Notes: a model not told the origin generated them from the letters alone. A stretch of 64,000 nucleotides of DNA from Burkholderiaceae bacterium (GCA_023954035.1 JAMLIT010000002.1:1-64000); one strand, 5' to 3'. Numbered from the stretch's first letter, positions 9,494-20,325 are shown. Made by a program: numbers and translations.

Positions 9494-11545
9494 TCAGCCA
9501 GGCGCGCCTTGCGGAGCGAAGGGCTGGCGCTGTTGCCACCAGTCCAGCACCTGGGCGACGGCTTGTTCGGCCGTGCGCTCGGAGTTGTCAAGCAGCAACG
9601 CGTCCTGCGCGGGCTTCAAGGGGGCAACGCTGCGGTTTATGTCGCGGGCGTCGCGCGCTTCGAGGTCTGCGCGAAGGTCTGCGATTTTAGCGTGGATTCC
9701 GCGCGCAAGCAATTGCTGGTGCCGCCGCTCGGCCCGGCGCTCGGCGCTGGCGAACAAATACACCTTCAGCGGCGCCCCCGGGAAAATCACCGTTCCCATG
9801 TCGCGCCCGTCGGCCACCAGGCCCGGCAGGGCGCGAAAGGCGAGTTGCACCTCCACCACTGCGGTGCGCACTTGGGGGAGGGCGGAAACCAAGGACGCGT
9901 CCATTCCCGCCTGCTCTGTGCGAATCGCCTCGCTCACGTCCATTCCCGCCAGCCAGACGCGGCCGTGTTCAAAGCGCAGCGCCATGGCGCGAGCGAGCGC
10001 GGCAATGGCGGTTTCGTGCTCCGCGTCGATGGCCAGGCTGGCCTGCCGCGCCACCAGTCCCGCAACGCGGTAAATGGAGCCCGAGTCGAGCAGGTGGTAG
10101 CCCAGCGTCTTGGCCACCTGCGCAGCGACCGTTCCCTTGCCCGACGCGGTCGGCCCGTCGATGCAAATCACGGGGACGCCTGCGGGTCCGGCGTGCACCA
10201 CGGAAAACAGCGTTTCGAAATAGCCGGGAAAGGTCTTGGCGACGCAGCGCGGGTCTTCAATGCGCACCGGCAGGCCCGCCGGGTTGAAGGCGGCAAGCGA
10301 AAAGCACATGGCGACGCGGTGATCGTCGTAGGTGTGGATGCTGGCTGTCGTCCAGTGCTGCGGCGTTGCCGGCGGTGCGATGCGGATGAAGTCCGCGCCT
10401 TCCTCCACCGTTGCCCCGAGCTTGCGCAGCTCCGTCGCCATGGCGGCAATGCGGTCGGTTTCCTTCACGCGCCAGCTGGCAATATTGCGCAGCAGCGTCG
10501 GGCCGTCGGCGTACAGCGCCATCACGGCGAGCGTCATGGCGGCATCGGGGATGTGGTTGCAGTCGAGGTCGATCGCCTTGAGCGGCCAGGCGCCGCGTTC
10601 GACCTCCAGCCAGTTGGGCCCGCCTCTCACCTTGGCGCCCATGGACTGCGCCGCTTCGAGGAAGCGGATGTCACCCTGGATGGAATCCAGCCCTACACCA
10701 CAGATTTTTATGCCTTTTTGGCAAGACCCCAAGTCCAGCCCTTCAGCGCTTGCTGCTATTGCACCTAAAGCTATGAAATAGCTAGCAGATGAGGCGTCGG
10801 CTTCGACATGGATGCTGCCCGGCGACTGGTAGCGGCTGCCTGCCGGGATGCGAAAGCGCTGCCAATGCTCGTTTTCGACTTCAATGCCAAAGCGCTTTAG
10901 CAGCGCCAGCGTGATCGCGATGTAGGGCTTGGAGATGAGCTCGCCAACGACCTCGATCACCACGTCCTGCTGCTTTGCCGCCAGCGGCAGCGCCATCAGC
11001 AAAGCAGTCAGGAACTGGCTGGAAACATCGCCGCGCACGCGCACCGGCTGGTCCAGCGCCAAGGCCGGCACGCCACAGCCCTGCGCAATGTGCAGCGGCG
11101 GGTAGCCCTCGGTGCCCAGGTAGTCGATGCGGCAGCCCAGCTGGCGCAGCGCATCGACCAGGTCGCCAATCGGGCGCTCGCGCATGCGGGCCACGCCATC
11201 GAGTGTGAAGTCGCCGCCCAGCAGGGAAAGCGCGGCGGCAAGCGGGCGCATGGCGGTGCCGGCGTTGCCCAGAAAGAGCTGCAGCGGCATGGCCGGGCGG
11301 CTGTCGCCAACGCCGGTGATGCTGGTCTGGGCAGCGGTTTGCTCGACCTGACAACCGAGCGCGCGCAGGGCGTCCAGCATGACGCGGGTGTCGTCTGAAT
11401 CGAGCAGGTCGTGCACCACCGTGGTGCCGGCGCCAAGCGCCGCAAGCAGCAGCACGCGGTTGGAAATGCTCTTGGAGCCGGGCAGTTGAACCGTGCCGCC
11501 CGCCGAGGCGAGTGCAGGGATATCGAGAAAAGCGGTGCTGTACAT
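9494..11545 (-). CDS. aroA: Fused EPSP synthase - cytidylate kinase (AroA-Cmk)
   Basis: 683 residues. Residues 1 to about 440 are 5-enolpyruvylshikimate-3-phosphate synthase ([10 protein letters not shown] near residue 22, [40 protein letters not shown]). From about residue 452 a cytidylate kinase follows, with P-loop GPTASGKGT and [11 protein letters not shown]. The enzymes serve the shikimate pathway and CMP phosphorylation. aroA and cmk are neighbours in many proteobacteria; in this lineage they are joined. The EPSP synthase part carries an insertion around residues 255-275 ([16 protein letters not shown]) whose DNA matches the dispersed repeat of this genome, placed between the conserved DASSASYF and DSIQGD motifs. 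Frame is preserved. Confidence 0.95.
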   Translation of the reverse strand: MYSTAFLDIPALASAGGTVQLPGSKSISNRVLLLAALGAGTTVVHDLLDSDDTRVMLDALRALGCQVEQTAAQTSITGVGDSRPAMPLQLFLGNAGTAMRPLAAALSLLGGDFTLDGVARMRERPIGDLVDALRQLGCRIDYLGTEGYPPLHIAQGCGVPALALDQPVRVRGDVSSQFLTALLMALPLAAKQQDVVIEVVGELISKPYIAITLALLKRFGIEVENEHWQRFRIPAGSRYQSPGSIHVEADASSASYFIALGAIAASAEGLDLGSCQKGIKICGVGLDSIQGDIRFLEAAQSMGAKVRGGPNWLEVERGAWPLKAIDLDCNHIPDAAMTLAVMALYADGPTLLRNIASWRVKETDRIAAMATELRKLGATVEEGADFIRIAPPATPQHWTTASIHTYDDHRVAMCFSLAAFNPAGLPVRIEDPRCVAKTFPGYFETLFSVVHAGPAGVPVICIDGPTASGKGTVAAQVAKTLGYHLLDSGSIYRVAGLVARQASLAIDAEHETAIAALARAMALRFEHGRVWLAGMDVSEAIRTEQAGMDASLVSALPQVRTAVVEVQLAFRALPGLVADGRDMGTVIFPGAPLKVYLFASAERRAERRHQQLLARGIHAKIADLRADLEARDARDINRSVAPLKPAQDALLLDNSERTAEQAVAQVLDWWQQRQPFAPQGAPG
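10704..10788. repeat. Dispersed repeat copy inside aroA coding sequence
   Basis: Within the EPSP synthase reading frame lies AGCGCTTGCTGCTATTG followed by AAGCTATGAAATAGCTAGC, resembling the intergenic repeats at 7129, 14821 and 62136. It codes for an in-frame insert of roughly 15-25 residues. Confidence 0.65.
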
Positions 11546-11640
11546 CGGTTTTGTATATCGATTGCGCTATAGGCCCAGGCAACTGGCGCGGCCCAGACCA
11601 GCAGATGCCGCGCAAGGGCTGCGCCGCCGCGCTGGCGTCG

Positions 11641-11655
11641 TCCCCCTTTGGGGGA
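11641..11655. repeat. Short palindrome between tyrA and aroA-cmk
   Basis: TCCCCCTTTGGGGGA is a perfect palindromic hairpin in the 126-bp spacer, surrounded by GGCG-rich sequence. It resembles REP-type palindromes that are frequent between genes in Comamonadaceae; no T-run follows on either strand, so it is not a classical terminator. Confidence 0.5.
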
Positions 11656-11671
11656 AGGCGCGGTAGGCGGC

Positions 11672-12559
11672 TCAGGGGGATTTTTTACGCTGTGCACCCA
11701 TCCGCCAATGCGCCCGGGTTTCGCTTGCCAGCGTCAGCATGTCCTCCAGCGCCTGCGCATCCTCACTGCGGATGGTGGCCTCCAGCTTGTGCAGCGCCTG
11801 TTGAAACAGCTTGGACTGCGCCAGCAGCTCGTCGCGGTTGGCCAGCAGGATGTCGCGCCACATCTTGGGGTCGCTGGCGGCAATGCGGGTGAAGTCGCGA
11901 AAACCGGGCCCCGCCAGCGAGAGAAAAGTGTCCGCCTGGAGCTGGCTGGTGATGCTGCCTACCAGCGAAAACGCCAGCAGGTGCGGCAAGTGGCTGACGG
12001 CAGCAAAGGCCTCGTCGTGCGATTCGGGGGACATGCTGGTCACCCGGCAGCCCAGTGCCGTCCAGACGTCTTCGGCCCGCTGCAGCTGCGCCGTCAGCGT
12101 GCGTTCGGTGGGAGTGAGAATGATCTGGCGGCCACTGTAGAGTTCGGCGTCGGCGTGCTCCACGCCCGACACCTCGCGACCCGTGATCGGGTGCGCAGGA
12201 ACGAAGGAGCCTACCTGATCGCGCAGTGCGCGGCGCGCGGCTTGCACCACGTCGGACTTGGTCGAGCCCACGTCCATGATCAGCATTTGGGGCGTTACCA
12301 GGTGGCGGATGGACTTGAGCGTGGCTTCGGTGGCGGAGACGGGCACCGCCACCATCACGATGTCGGCACCCGCAACGGCCAGCAGGGCCGACGGCGCCTC
12401 GACGTCGATCACGCCCAATTGGCGCGCGCGGTCGGTGGTGGAGGGGGACTTGCTGTAGCCCACTACGCGTTGGACCAGGCCCGCCTTCTTGAGTGCCAGG
12501 GCAAACGAACCGCCCATCAGGCCGCAGCCGATCAGGCCGAGTTGTTCAAACATGGTCAT
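11672..12559 (-). CDS. tyrA: Prephenate dehydrogenase
   Basis: 295 residues. The N-terminal dinucleotide-binding fold shows LGLIGCGLMGGSFALALKKAG, and later parts give DVGSTKSDVV and FVPAHPITGREVSGVEHAD, the His of HPITG being the catalytic histidine of the family. It oxidises prephenate to 4-hydroxyphenylpyruvate for tyrosine synthesis. There is no chorismate mutase or ACT domain attached. It lies between pheA and aroA-cmk, completing an aromatic amino acid cluster. A second ATG two codons in is equally plausible. Confidence 0.94.
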   Translation of the reverse strand: MTMFEQLGLIGCGLMGGSFALALKKAGLVQRVVGYSKSPSTTDRARQLGVIDVEAPSALLAVAGADIVMVAVPVSATEATLKSIRHLVTPQMLIMDVGSTKSDVVQAARRALRDQVGSFVPAHPITGREVSGVEHADAELYSGRQIILTPTERTLTAQLQRAEDVWTALGCRVTSMSPESHDEAFAAVSHLPHLLAFSLVGSITSQLQADTFLSLAGPGFRDFTRIAASDPKMWRDILLANRDELLAQSKLFQQALHKLEATIRSEDAQALEDMLTLASETRAHWRMGAQRKKSP

Positions 12560-12595
12560 GCCCTTGATGGAGTGGCCCGAGGCGATCGCATGCCG

Positions 12596-13714
12596 TCATG
12601 GCGTCACCGGGTAGGTGCCAAGCACCTTGTAAAACGCGCTGAGACGGCGCAGCTCGGTGAGTGCCGCCGCGACATGCGGCTGGTCGGGGTGGCCGTCGAT
12701 GTCGATGTAGAAATAGTATTCCCACTGCCCGGTGCGCGCGGGGCGCGACTCGAAGCGCGTCATGGAAACGCCGTGGTTTTTCAGCGGCACCAGCAAATCA
12801 TGCACGGCGCCCGGCCGGTTGGGGACCGAGACGATCAGGCTGGTGCAGTCGTGGCCCGATGGGGGCGGGGTGTCGAGCGTGTGCGGCAGGCAGATGACGG
12901 CAAAGCGGGTGCGGTTGTAGGCTTCGTCCTGAATGGCGTGGGCGACGATGTGCAGGCCGAACTGCGACGCCGCCCGCTCGCTGGCCAACGCCGCCCAGGC
13001 CGGGTGGGTGGCTGCCAGGCGCGCGCCTTCGGCGTTGCTTGACACCGGGCGGCGCTCGGCATGGGGCAGGTGTTTGGACAACCAGGCCTGGCACTGCGCC
13101 AGCGCCTGCGGGTGGGCCAGGACCGCCTCGATGCCTTCCACCGAGGCGCTGGTGCGCAGCAGGTTGTGGCGCACCAACAGGCTGACTTCGCCCACCACGT
13201 GCGTGGGGGTGTGCAGGAACAGATCGAGCGAGCGCGTGACCACGCCCTCGACGGAATTTTCGACACCGACGACGCCAAACTGCGCGCTGCCCGACGCCGT
13301 GGCATGGAAGACCTCGTCGAAATTGGCGCAATACACGATATCGGCCGCGCCGCCAAAGAATTCGATGGCCGCCTGCTCACAGAAGGTTCCGGCCGGCCCG
13401 AGCACCGCCACGCGCTGGGGCGATTCGAGCGCCAGGCAGGCCGACATGATCTCGCGCCAGATGGCCGAGACATGGGCGCTGCGCAGAGGGCCGGGGTTGG
13501 CGCGGACAATCTTCTCTATGACCTGGGCCACGCGGTCGGGTCGAAAGAAGGGGGTGCCTTCGCGTTTTTTGACTTCTCCCACGCGCTCGGCGACCAGAGC
13601 ACGTTGATTGAGCAAGGTCAGCAGCTGTTGGTCGATGTTGTCGATCTGAACGCGAAGACTGGCCAGTTCGGGCGAGGCGACCGGCTGGCTTGCGGTGGGT
13701 GGCGCGGCGCTCAT
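12596..13714 (-). CDS. pheA: Bifunctional chorismate mutase / prephenate dehydratase
   Basis: 372 residues. An AroQ-type chorismate mutase occupies about residues 15-105 ([30 protein letters not shown]). Prephenate dehydratase follows ([35 protein letters not shown]; the Thr-Arg-Phe in [10 protein letters not shown]). A C-terminal ACT domain carries the ESRP phenylalanine-binding motif in [21 protein letters not shown]. The ATG at 13714 overlaps the serC stop (ATGA). It makes phenylpyruvate for phenylalanine and is likely feedback-inhibited through the ACT domain. Confidence 0.95.
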   Translation of the reverse strand: MSAAPPTASQPVASPELASLRVQIDNIDQQLLTLLNQRALVAERVGEVKKREGTPFFRPDRVAQVIEKIVRANPGPLRSAHVSAIWREIMSACLALESPQRVAVLGPAGTFCEQAAIEFFGGAADIVYCANFDEVFHATASGSAQFGVVGVENSVEGVVTRSLDLFLHTPTHVVGEVSLLVRHNLLRTSASVEGIEAVLAHPQALAQCQAWLSKHLPHAERRPVSSNAEGARLAATHPAWAALASERAASQFGLHIVAHAIQDEAYNRTRFAVICLPHTLDTPPPSGHDCTSLIVSVPNRPGAVHDLLVPLKNHGVSMTRFESRPARTGQWEYYFYIDIDGHPDQPHVAAALTELRRLSAFYKVLGTYPVTP

Positions 13715-14820
13715 CCGTGGGCTTTCTCGAAATCGCGGAGGTAATCCACCAGCGCCTGCACACCGGCCAGCGGCATGGCGTTGTAGATGCTGGCGCGCAT
13801 GCCTCCGACGGACTTGTGCCCCTTGAGCTGCAGCAGACCGCGCTCGCGTGCGCCGGCCAGAAAAGCCTCGTTCAGAGATTCGTCGCGCAAAAAGAAAGGG
13901 ACGTTCATGCGCGAGCGGCAAGGGGGCGATACTTTGTTGTAGTAAAGCTGTGAACCGTCGATCGTGCCGTACAACAGTTCGGCTTTGGCGATGTTGCGCC
14001 GCTCCATCGCTGCGATGCCGCGCGCCTGGCCTTCGGTTTGGCGTGCGAGCCAGTCAAAGGTTAGCCCGGCCATGTAGATCCCCCAGGTCGGCGGCGTGTT
14101 GTACATGGAGCGGTTGTCCGCGACCAAGCGGTAATCGAAGGCGCTGGGGCAGGCGGGCAGGGCTTGGCCGATCAGGTCTTCGCGCACAACGACGATGGTC
14201 AGGCCTGCGGGGCCGATGTTTTTTTGCGCTCCGCCAAAAGCCAGGCCGACACGCGACCAGTCCACTGGCCGCGAGGCAACATGGGAAGAAAAATCCACGA
14301 CCAGCGGCGCGTCGCAGCCCAGGGCGCGCAGGTCGGGCAGCTCGTGGAACTCGACGCCGTGGATGGTCTCGTTGCTGCAGATGTGCAGGTAGCTCGCCCC
14401 CACGCTGGGCGTCCAGCTACCGGGATCGGGCAGGGTGGTGAAGCCGCTGGCTGCGCCCGAAGCGACCACGTTCACTTCGGAAGCGTATTTGCGTGCCTCC
14501 TTCTCCGACTTCTGGCTCCAGCTTCCGGTGACAACGAAGTCCACGACTGCCGCACGCGATAGGTTCATCGGCACGATGGCGTTTTCCGCCAGACCGCCTC
14601 CCTGCATGAACAGAATCTTGAATTCCGGGGGCACGGCCAGAAGGCTGCGCAGCCCGGCTTCGGCCGCCTCGTAAATGGAGTTGAATTCCTTGCCACGGTG
14701 GCTCATCTCCATGACGCCCATGCCGCTGCCGTGCCAGTCGAGCATTTCCGCCGCAGCGCGCTGCAGCACTTCCTCAGGAATTGCCGCCGGGCCGGCCGAA
14801 AAGTTGTAAGGGCGTTGCAT
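13711..14820 (-). CDS. serC: Phosphoserine aminotransferase
   Basis: 369 residues starting [19 protein letters not shown], the invariant opening of SerC. PLP binding is shown by the lysine in [19 protein letters not shown] (SxQKNxGPAG in the family). It converts 3-phosphohydroxypyruvate to phosphoserine and can also serve pyridoxine synthesis. It is directly coupled to pheA by a four-base overlap, a common serC-pheA-tyrA-aroA arrangement. Confidence 0.96.
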   Translation of the reverse strand: MQRPYNFSAGPAAIPEEVLQRAAAEMLDWHGSGMGVMEMSHRGKEFNSIYEAAEAGLRSLLAVPPEFKILFMQGGGLAENAIVPMNLSRAAVVDFVVTGSWSQKSEKEARKYASEVNVVASGAASGFTTLPDPGSWTPSVGASYLHICSNETIHGVEFHELPDLRALGCDAPLVVDFSSHVASRPVDWSRVGLAFGGAQKNIGPAGLTIVVVREDLIGQALPACPSAFDYRLVADNRSMYNTPPTWGIYMAGLTFDWLARQTEGQARGIAAMERRNIAKAELLYGTIDGSQLYYNKVSPPCRSRMNVPFFLRDESLNEAFLAGARERGLLQLKGHKSVGGMRASIYNAMPLAGVQALVDYLRDFEKAHG

Positions 14821-14895
14821 TGAAAATTAATGGTCAAAACGGGGTCTAGCGCTTATTCCGTAAGCGCAACCAGCTATGAAAAGAATAGTAATCAT
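14821..14895. repeat. Dispersed repeat, copy 2 (gyrA-serC spacer)
   Basis: The spacer holds CTAGCGCTTATTCCGTAAGC then AGCTATGAAAAGAATAGT, nearly the same as the copy at 62136-62203 and similar to that at 7129-7193. It fills most of the 102 bases between gyrA and serC. Confidence 0.75.
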
Positions 14896-14922
14896 GAAAA
14901 CCGGGCGCGATCGACCTCGCCA

Positions 14923-17586
14923 TCATTCATCTGGCGCCTGCGCGTCGGGCGTCTCGCCCTTGGCCGCATTCGGCGCCTGCGCATCTGCGCCGTCCGCGCC
15001 TTGCGCATCGTTCTCCACGATGCGCTGCAAACCGATCAACTGCGCGCCGTCGTCCAGGGCCATCAGTGTCACGCCCTGCGTGGCGCGCCCGAGTTCGCGG
15101 ATTTCGGAAACGCGCGTGCGCACCAGCACGCCCTTGTCGGTGATCAGCATGATCTCGTCGTCCGCGCGCACCAGCGTGGCCGCCACCACCTTGCCGTTGC
15201 GCTCGCTCTGCGATATGGCGATCATCCCTTTGGTGCCGCGTCCATGGCGGGTGTATTCGGTGATGTTGGTGCGTTTGCCATAACCGTTTTCGGTGGCTGT
15301 GAGCACGCTTTGCGTCTCGTCTTCGGCGACCAGCATGGCAATCACGCTCTGGCCCTCTTCCAGCATCATGCCGCGCACGCCCCGTGCCTGGCGGCCCAGC
15401 GGGCGCACGTCGTTTTCGTCAAAGCGCACGGCCTTGCCACCGTCGGAGAACAGCATGACGTCGTGCGCACCGTCGGTCAGCGCAGCGCCGACGAGGAAGT
15501 CGCCCTCATCGAGGTTGACGGCAATGATGCCGCCCTTGCGCGGGTTGGAGAAGTCGTCGAGCGCCGTCTTTTTCACCGTCCCCATGCTGGTCGCCATGAA
15601 CACGTAATGGTCGGCTGGGAAGCTGCGCATGGCGCCGGTCAACGGCAGCACGACGTTGATTTTTTCGCCTTCCTGCAGCGGGAACATGTTGACAATGGGC
15701 CGGCCACGCGAGCCGCGCGAACCGGCAGGCACTTCCCAGACCTTGAGCCAGTACAGGCGCCCACGGTTGGAGAAACACAGGATGTAGTCGTGCGTGTTGG
15801 CAATGAAGAGCTGGTCGATCCAGTCGTCTTCCTTGGTCGCCGTGGCCTGCTTGCCGCGCCCGCCGCGCTTTTGAGCGCGGTATTCCGACAGCGGCTGGCT
15901 CTTGATGTAGCCCGTATGGCTGAGCGTGACCACCATGTCGGTGGGTGTGATGAGGTCTTCGGTAGACAGGTCTTGCGCGCTGTACTCCACCAGGCTGCGG
16001 CGGGCGCCGAGCTTGGTTTGGCCGAATTCCTGTTTGATGGCAGCGAGTTCATCGCCAATGATGGTGGAAACCCGCTCGGGCGTGGCCAGGATGTCAAGCA
16101 GGTCTTCTATGACCGACATCACCTCTTTGTATTCCGCAACGATCTTGTCCTGCTCCAAGCCGGTCAGGCGCTGCAGGCGCATCTGCAAAATTTCCTGGGC
16201 CTGGGTCTCAGACAGGCGATACAGGCCATCCTGAGCCATGCCGAACTCCTTCTCCAGCCCGTCGGGGCGGTAGTCGTCCGCATTGATGGTGCCGCCATCG
16301 GCGCGCGTGCGGGTGAGCATCTCGCGCACCAGCTGGCTGTCCCAGGAACGCGCCATCAACGCGGATTTCGCAACCGGCGGCGTCGGCGCATTGCGGATGA
16401 TGGCAATGAAATCGTCGATATTGGCCAGCGCCACGGCCAGGCCTTCGAGCACATGGCCGCGGTCACGCGCCTTGCGCAACTCGAACACGGTGCGGCGCGT
16501 GACCACTTCGCGGCGGTGCTGCAAGAAGACACTGACCAAGTCCTTCAGGTTGCACAAACGCGGCTGGCCATCGATCAGCGCCACCATGTTCATGCCGAAG
16601 CTGTCCTGCAACTGCGTTTGCTTGTACAAGTTGTTGAGCACTACCTCGGGCACTTCGCCGCGCTTGAGTTCAATGACCAGGCGCATGCCGGACTTGTCGG
16701 ATTCGTCCTGGATATGGCTGATGCCGTCGAGCTTCTTCTCGTGCACCAGCTCGGCCATGCGCTCCTGCAGCGTCTTCTTGTTCACCTGGTAAGGGAGCTC
16801 GTCGACGATGATCGCCTGGCGTTGGCCGCGGTCGATGTCTTCGAAATGGCACTTGGCGCGCATGATGACGCGCCCGCGCCCTGTGCGGTAGCCGTCCTTG
16901 ACGCCATTGATGCCGTAGATGATGCCGGCGGTGGGAAAATCGGGCGCCGGAATGATTTCCATCAGCTCCTCGATTGAGGCCTCCGGGTGCTGCAGGAGAT
17001 GCAGGCAGGCGTCGACCACCTCGTTCAGGTTGTGCGGCGGAATATTGGTGGCCATGCCCACGGCGATGCCGGAGGAGCCATTGACCAGGAGATTGGGCAG
17101 CTTGCTGGGCAATACGAGAGGCTCCTTCTCGCTGCCGTCATAGTTGGGGCCGAAGTCGACGGTTTCCTTGTCGATGTCGCCCAGCATCTCGTGGGCGATC
17201 TTGGCCAGGCGGATTTCCGTATAACGCATGGCGGCCGCGTTGTCGCCATCCACCGAGCCGAAATTGCCCTGGCCGTCCACCAACATATGACGAAGAGAAA
17301 AGTCTTGCGCCATGCGCACGATGGTGTCGTACACCGCGCTGTCCCCGTGCGGGTGGTACTTGCCGATCACGTCACCCACGATGCGGGCGGACTTCTTATA
17401 CGGCCGGTTCCAGTCGTTGTTGAGCTCGTGCATGGCGAACAGCACACGCCGATGCACCGGTTTGAGGCCATCGCGCGCGTCCGGCAAAGCCCGCCCGACG
17501 ATGACGCTCATCGCGTAGTCCAGATAGCTGCGCCGCATTTCCTCTTCCAGGCTGATGGGGAGCGTTTCTTTGGCGAACTGGGTCAT
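14923..17586 (-). CDS. gyrA: DNA gyrase subunit A
   Basis: 887 residues beginning [47 protein letters not shown]. The catalytic tyrosine is in the [11 protein letters not shown] motif. The quinolone-resistance region reads [17 protein letters not shown] with Ser at the usual position 83 site and Asp at the 87-equivalent site, that is, the susceptible-type residues. The GyrA-box (QKRGGRGK) that allows DNA wrapping is present near residue 565, followed by the six-bladed beta-pinwheel. The C-terminal tail is acidic/Ala-Pro-rich. Confidence 0.97.
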   Translation of the reverse strand: MTQFAKETLPISLEEEMRRSYLDYAMSVIVGRALPDARDGLKPVHRRVLFAMHELNNDWNRPYKKSARIVGDVIGKYHPHGDSAVYDTIVRMAQDFSLRHMLVDGQGNFGSVDGDNAAAMRYTEIRLAKIAHEMLGDIDKETVDFGPNYDGSEKEPLVLPSKLPNLLVNGSSGIAVGMATNIPPHNLNEVVDACLHLLQHPEASIEELMEIIPAPDFPTAGIIYGINGVKDGYRTGRGRVIMRAKCHFEDIDRGQRQAIIVDELPYQVNKKTLQERMAELVHEKKLDGISHIQDESDKSGMRLVIELKRGEVPEVVLNNLYKQTQLQDSFGMNMVALIDGQPRLCNLKDLVSVFLQHRREVVTRRTVFELRKARDRGHVLEGLAVALANIDDFIAIIRNAPTPPVAKSALMARSWDSQLVREMLTRTRADGGTINADDYRPDGLEKEFGMAQDGLYRLSETQAQEILQMRLQRLTGLEQDKIVAEYKEVMSVIEDLLDILATPERVSTIIGDELAAIKQEFGQTKLGARRSLVEYSAQDLSTEDLITPTDMVVTLSHTGYIKSQPLSEYRAQKRGGRGKQATATKEDDWIDQLFIANTHDYILCFSNRGRLYWLKVWEVPAGSRGSRGRPIVNMFPLQEGEKINVVLPLTGAMRSFPADHYVFMATSMGTVKKTALDDFSNPRKGGIIAVNLDEGDFLVGAALTDGAHDVMLFSDGGKAVRFDENDVRPLGRQARGVRGMMLEEGQSVIAMLVAEDETQSVLTATENGYGKRTNITEYTRHGRGTKGMIAISQSERNGKVVAATLVRADDEIMLITDKGVLVRTRVSEIRELGRATQGVTLMALDDGAQLIGLQRIVENDAQGADGADAQAPNAAKGETPDAQAPDE

Positions 17587-17653
17587 AGGATGGGTGCAAA
17601 GCGGCGGGGACTGGGCATTTTAGGCGCAAGGCTTTGTAGCTGCAGAGCAACAA

Positions 17654-17683
17654 TTGACCCTTCAAGCGCTTTTGTCCTACGAT
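17654..17683 (+). promoter_or_regulatory. Candidate promoter of ompA
   Basis: TTGACC and TACGAT separated by 18 bases, in the 227-bp spacer between divergent gyrA and ompA. No experimental or comparative support; an alternative -10 (CACAAT) lies 45 bases downstream. Confidence 0.35.
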
Positions 17684-17813
17684 CTGATCCCTGGGCGGGA
17701 CTGCCCGCCGCTGTTACGTATGGCACAATCTGACCAACGTTTTTGGTGATGGTCACCGAATGACGTCCTTGATTCGCAGCGCTGCTGCGGCCTTTGCCCC
17801 CAAGAGGAGAACC

Positions 17814-18455
17814 ATGAATAAACTGAACAAAGTGGCGATGTTGTTGGCCTCTGCAGCGCTTGCTACCGCCGCCGGCGCCCAAACCATCGACAACTGGAAG
17901 AACGGTAGCAACGAACTCGTCTGGAAAAACGGTACCAACGAATTGTGCTGGCGTGACGCCGCCTGGACCCCTGCTACCGCAGCTCCTGGGTGCGATGGCG
18001 CTTTGGCAGCTCCCGTAGCGGCAGCTCCTGCTCCTGCTCCTGCTCCTGCAGCCGCTCCTGCACCGGCTCCCAAGCCCGCCCCCGCAGTGGCCGCGTCCAG
18101 CAAGGTGACCTACGCCGCCGACGCGTTCTTCGACTTTGATAAGTCGGTTCTCAAGCCCGCCGGCAAGGCCAAGCTCGACGATCTGGTCTCCAAGGTCCAG
18201 GGCATCAACCTTGAAGTGATCATTGCTGTCGGCCACACCGACTCCATTGGTTCCGACGCTTACAACCAGAAGCTGTCGATTCGTCGCGCTGAAGCTGTGA
18301 AGGCCTACTTGGTCGCCAAGGGCATCGAAAAGAACCGCGTCTACACCGAAGGCAAGGGCGAGAAGCAGCCTGTCGCCGACAACAAGACCCGCGAAGGCCG
18401 TGCCAAGAACCGCCGCGTGGAAATCGAAGTAGTGGGTACCCGCTCTTCCAAGTAA
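17814..18455 (+). CDS. ompA: OmpA-family outer membrane protein
   Basis: 213 residues. A signal peptide (MNKLNKVAMLLASAALATAAGAQ) precedes a short repeated segment (WKNGSNELVWKNGTNELCW), a long Ala-Pro linker (about residues 60-95) and a C-terminal OmpA peptidoglycan-binding domain (FFDFDKSVLKPAGKAKLDDL; VGHTDSIGSDAYNQKLSIRRAEAVKAYL; GRAKNRRVEIEV). The small size and lack of an eight-stranded barrel indicate a periplasm-spanning anchor rather than a classical porin. The start has a strong RBS (AGAGGAG), and a terminator follows. Confidence 0.93.
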   Translation: MNKLNKVAMLLASAALATAAGAQTIDNWKNGSNELVWKNGTNELCWRDAAWTPATAAPGCDGALAAPVAAAPAPAPAPAAAPAPAPKPAPAVAASSKVTYAADAFFDFDKSVLKPAGKAKLDDLVSKVQGINLEVIIAVGHTDSIGSDAYNQKLSIRRAEAVKAYLVAKGIEKNRVYTEGKGEKQPVADNKTREGRAKNRRVEIEVVGTRSSK

Positions 18456-18471
18456 TCCCTGATTGCTTGCT

Positions 18472-18498
18472 AAAAAGCCCCGGCGACGGGGCTTTTTT
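18472..18498 (+). terminator. Rho-independent terminator of ompA
   Basis: AAAAAGCCCC and GGGGCTTTTTT form a ten-base stem with a short loop ending in a T-run, 17 bases after the ompA stop. Confidence 0.93.
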
Positions 18499-18541
18499 CA
18501 TGGCGCTTTGCCTTTGTGACTTTGCCATCGAGCGACGAAAA

Positions 18542-19261
18542 ATGACGACTACCGCCAACGTGGATCCTGCCGAACTGGCCAAGTTTTCCGACCTGGCGCA
18601 TCGCTGGTGGGACAAAGAGAGTGAATTTCGCCCGCTGCATGAAATCAACCCCTTGCGCTTGGCCTGGATCGATTCCATCGCCCCCTTGGCGGGAAAGCAA
18701 GTGCTTGACGTGGGATGCGGCGGTGGCATTCTTGCGGACGCCATGGCGCGCAAGGGCGCCCAGGTGCTGGGCATTGACCTGGCCACCAAGTCACTCAAGG
18801 TTGCCCAGTTGCACGCTCTCGAAGCCCAGACCCCGCAAGTGAGTTACCGGGAGATCAGTGCCGAGGCCCTGGCGCAGGAGCAACCGGCAGGCTTCGATAC
18901 CGTCACCTGCATGGAGATGCTGGAGCATGTCCCCAACCCGGACTCCATCGTGCGCGCATGCGCCGAATTGGTGCGTCCAGGTGGTTGGGTGTTTTTCTCC
19001 ACCATCAACCGCAATGCCAAGGCCTTTGCATTTGCCATTTTGGGAGCCGAATACTTCTTGAAGCTGCTGCCCCGCGGCACCCATGAATACGCAAAGCTCA
19101 TCCGCCCCAGCGAACTGGCGCAAAGCTGCCGCAGTGCAGGACTGGAAATTGCCCATACCAGGGGTCTCGAGCATAACCCGCTCACCGGCCGTTATTGGCT
19201 CAGCCAAAACACCAGCGTGAACTACCTGGTGGCGGCGCAGCGATTGCCCTGGAATGTTTGA
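18542..19261 (+). CDS. ubiG: Ubiquinone biosynthesis O-methyltransferase
   Basis: 239 residues. It starts MTTTANVDPAELAKFSDLAHRWWD, the UbiG signature (FxxLAxxWWDxxG/S), followed by the SAM-binding motif VLDVGCGGGILADAMARKGA and motif GFDTVTCMEMLEHVPNP. It performs the two O-methylations in ubiquinone synthesis at the membrane. It overlaps the downstream gph start by eight bases, the usual ubiG-gph pair. Confidence 0.95.
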   Translation: MTTTANVDPAELAKFSDLAHRWWDKESEFRPLHEINPLRLAWIDSIAPLAGKQVLDVGCGGGILADAMARKGAQVLGIDLATKSLKVAQLHALEAQTPQVSYREISAEALAQEQPAGFDTVTCMEMLEHVPNPDSIVRACAELVRPGGWVFFSTINRNAKAFAFAILGAEYFLKLLPRGTHEYAKLIRPSELAQSCRSAGLEIAHTRGLEHNPLTGRYWLSQNTSVNYLVAAQRLPWNV

Positions 19262-19925
19262 AGGCAGCCGCGCCGTCCTGTTTGATCTGGACGGGACCCT
19301 TGTGGATAGTGCGACCGATCTGGGCCGTGCCGCCGACAAAATGCGGACCGACCGCGGACTGCCGCCCCGCCCGTTGACCGATTACCGCGCGATGGCGGGT
19401 GCCGGCGCGCGCGGCATGTTGGGCGTCGCGTTTGGCATTGCGCCCGGCGATCCGAGCTACGATCCGCTGCGCGAAGAGTTTTTTGCAAACTACGCGGCAT
19501 GCATGTTTGACCACACGGCGGCGTTTGACGAGGTCGCGGACCTGTTGCTTGCTCTCGAAACACGCGGGCTTTCTTGGGGCATTGTGACCAACAAGGCTGC
19601 GCGATTCACGGAGCCCCTCCTGCGCGCCCTGCCGATTTTCGCAAAATGTGCAGTAGCCATCAGCGGTGATACTACGCCACATGCCAAGCCGCATCCTGAG
19701 CCCTTGTTCGAGGCTGCGCGGCGCTTAAGTATCGCCCCTGAAAAATGCATTTATGTGGGGGACGACGAGCGCGATATCGTGGCGGGTCGTGCAGCAGGCA
19801 TGGCCACCGTAGCTGCCAACTACGGCTATCTGGGCTCCGAAGTCTCGGTCAAAGCCTGGCGTGCCGACGCAGAAATTAATTCGCCCGTGCAGCTCTTGCA
19901 ATTCCTGCCTGTGCGCTTAATATAG
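19254..19925 (+). CDS. gph: Phosphoglycolate phosphatase-type HAD hydrolase
   Basis: 223 residues. HAD motif I is FDLDGTLVDSATDLG (two catalytic Asp), motif II GIVTNKAAR, motif III lysine in HAKPHPEP and motif IV VGDDERDIVAGRAAG. Phosphoglycolate phosphatase clears 2-phosphoglycolate, for example from DNA repair, though related family members act on other phosphosugars (such as MupP-type); ubiG linkage fits both. The ATG lies within the ubiG end. ssrA begins seven bases after its stop. Confidence 0.88.
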   Translation: MFEGSRAVLFDLDGTLVDSATDLGRAADKMRTDRGLPPRPLTDYRAMAGAGARGMLGVAFGIAPGDPSYDPLREEFFANYAACMFDHTAAFDEVADLLLALETRGLSWGIVTNKAARFTEPLLRALPIFAKCAVAISGDTTPHAKPHPEPLFEAARRLSIAPEKCIYVGDDERDIVAGRAAGMATVAANYGYLGSEVSVKAWRADAEINSPVQLLQFLPVRLI

Positions 19926-19932
19926 GGTGCTT

Positions 19933-20319
19933 GGGGCTGCCCTGGTTTCGACGTGGGTTCGGAATCGGTGTGGTGCATGTCGAGCTTGATTGGCGCTCGT
20001 AAATCTGCATTCAAAAAACTAACTGCAAACGACGAACGTTTCGCACTCGCTGCTTAATTGCCAGTGAGCCTTGCAACAGTTGGCCGATGGGCTGGGCAAG
20101 GGGGTATCGAGCAATCGACGCCTCCCGGCTGCAAGGATAATTACATGGGCTGGTTCTGATCCGGGTACCTTGGGTTGGGACGAGACAATAGGGTACTGGC
20201 GGCCGGTATAGCGTGCGACTGCGCGATGCCGGTGGCGAGACTCAAATCAGACCGCTAAACATGTAGATCTGCCCGGTAAAGGCTTGCGGACGCGGGTTCA
20301 ATTCCCGCCAGCTCCACCA
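19933..20319 (+). ncRNA. ssrA: tmRNA
   Basis: The 5' end GGGGCTG pairs with CAGCTCC before ACCA at the 3' end, forming the alanyl acceptor stem, and the T-arm lies at 20287-20307 with GGTTCAATTCC. The tag reading frame at 20025-20057 encodes ANDERFALAA followed by TAA, the typical proteolysis tag of beta-proteobacteria. tmRNA with SmpB rescues stalled ribosomes. The 3' end, including the encoded CCA at 20317-20319, is intact and is the left border of the 36-kb island. Confidence 0.97.
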
Positions 20320-20320
20320 A
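20314..20320. other. attL: left junction of genomic island at the ssrA 3' end
   Basis: CCACCAA at the end of ssrA recurs at 56533-56539 in front of a second terminator-like hairpin. Genes between the two copies are mobile-element genes, those outside are core genes. The shared core is short (seven bases), so the exact crossover is inferred. Confidence 0.65.
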
Positions 20321-20325
20321 TATTG

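Noticed and set aside
17760..17813. Longer ompA start at 17760
   Set aside because: The ATG at 17814 has an RBS and begins a proper signal peptide; the extension does not.
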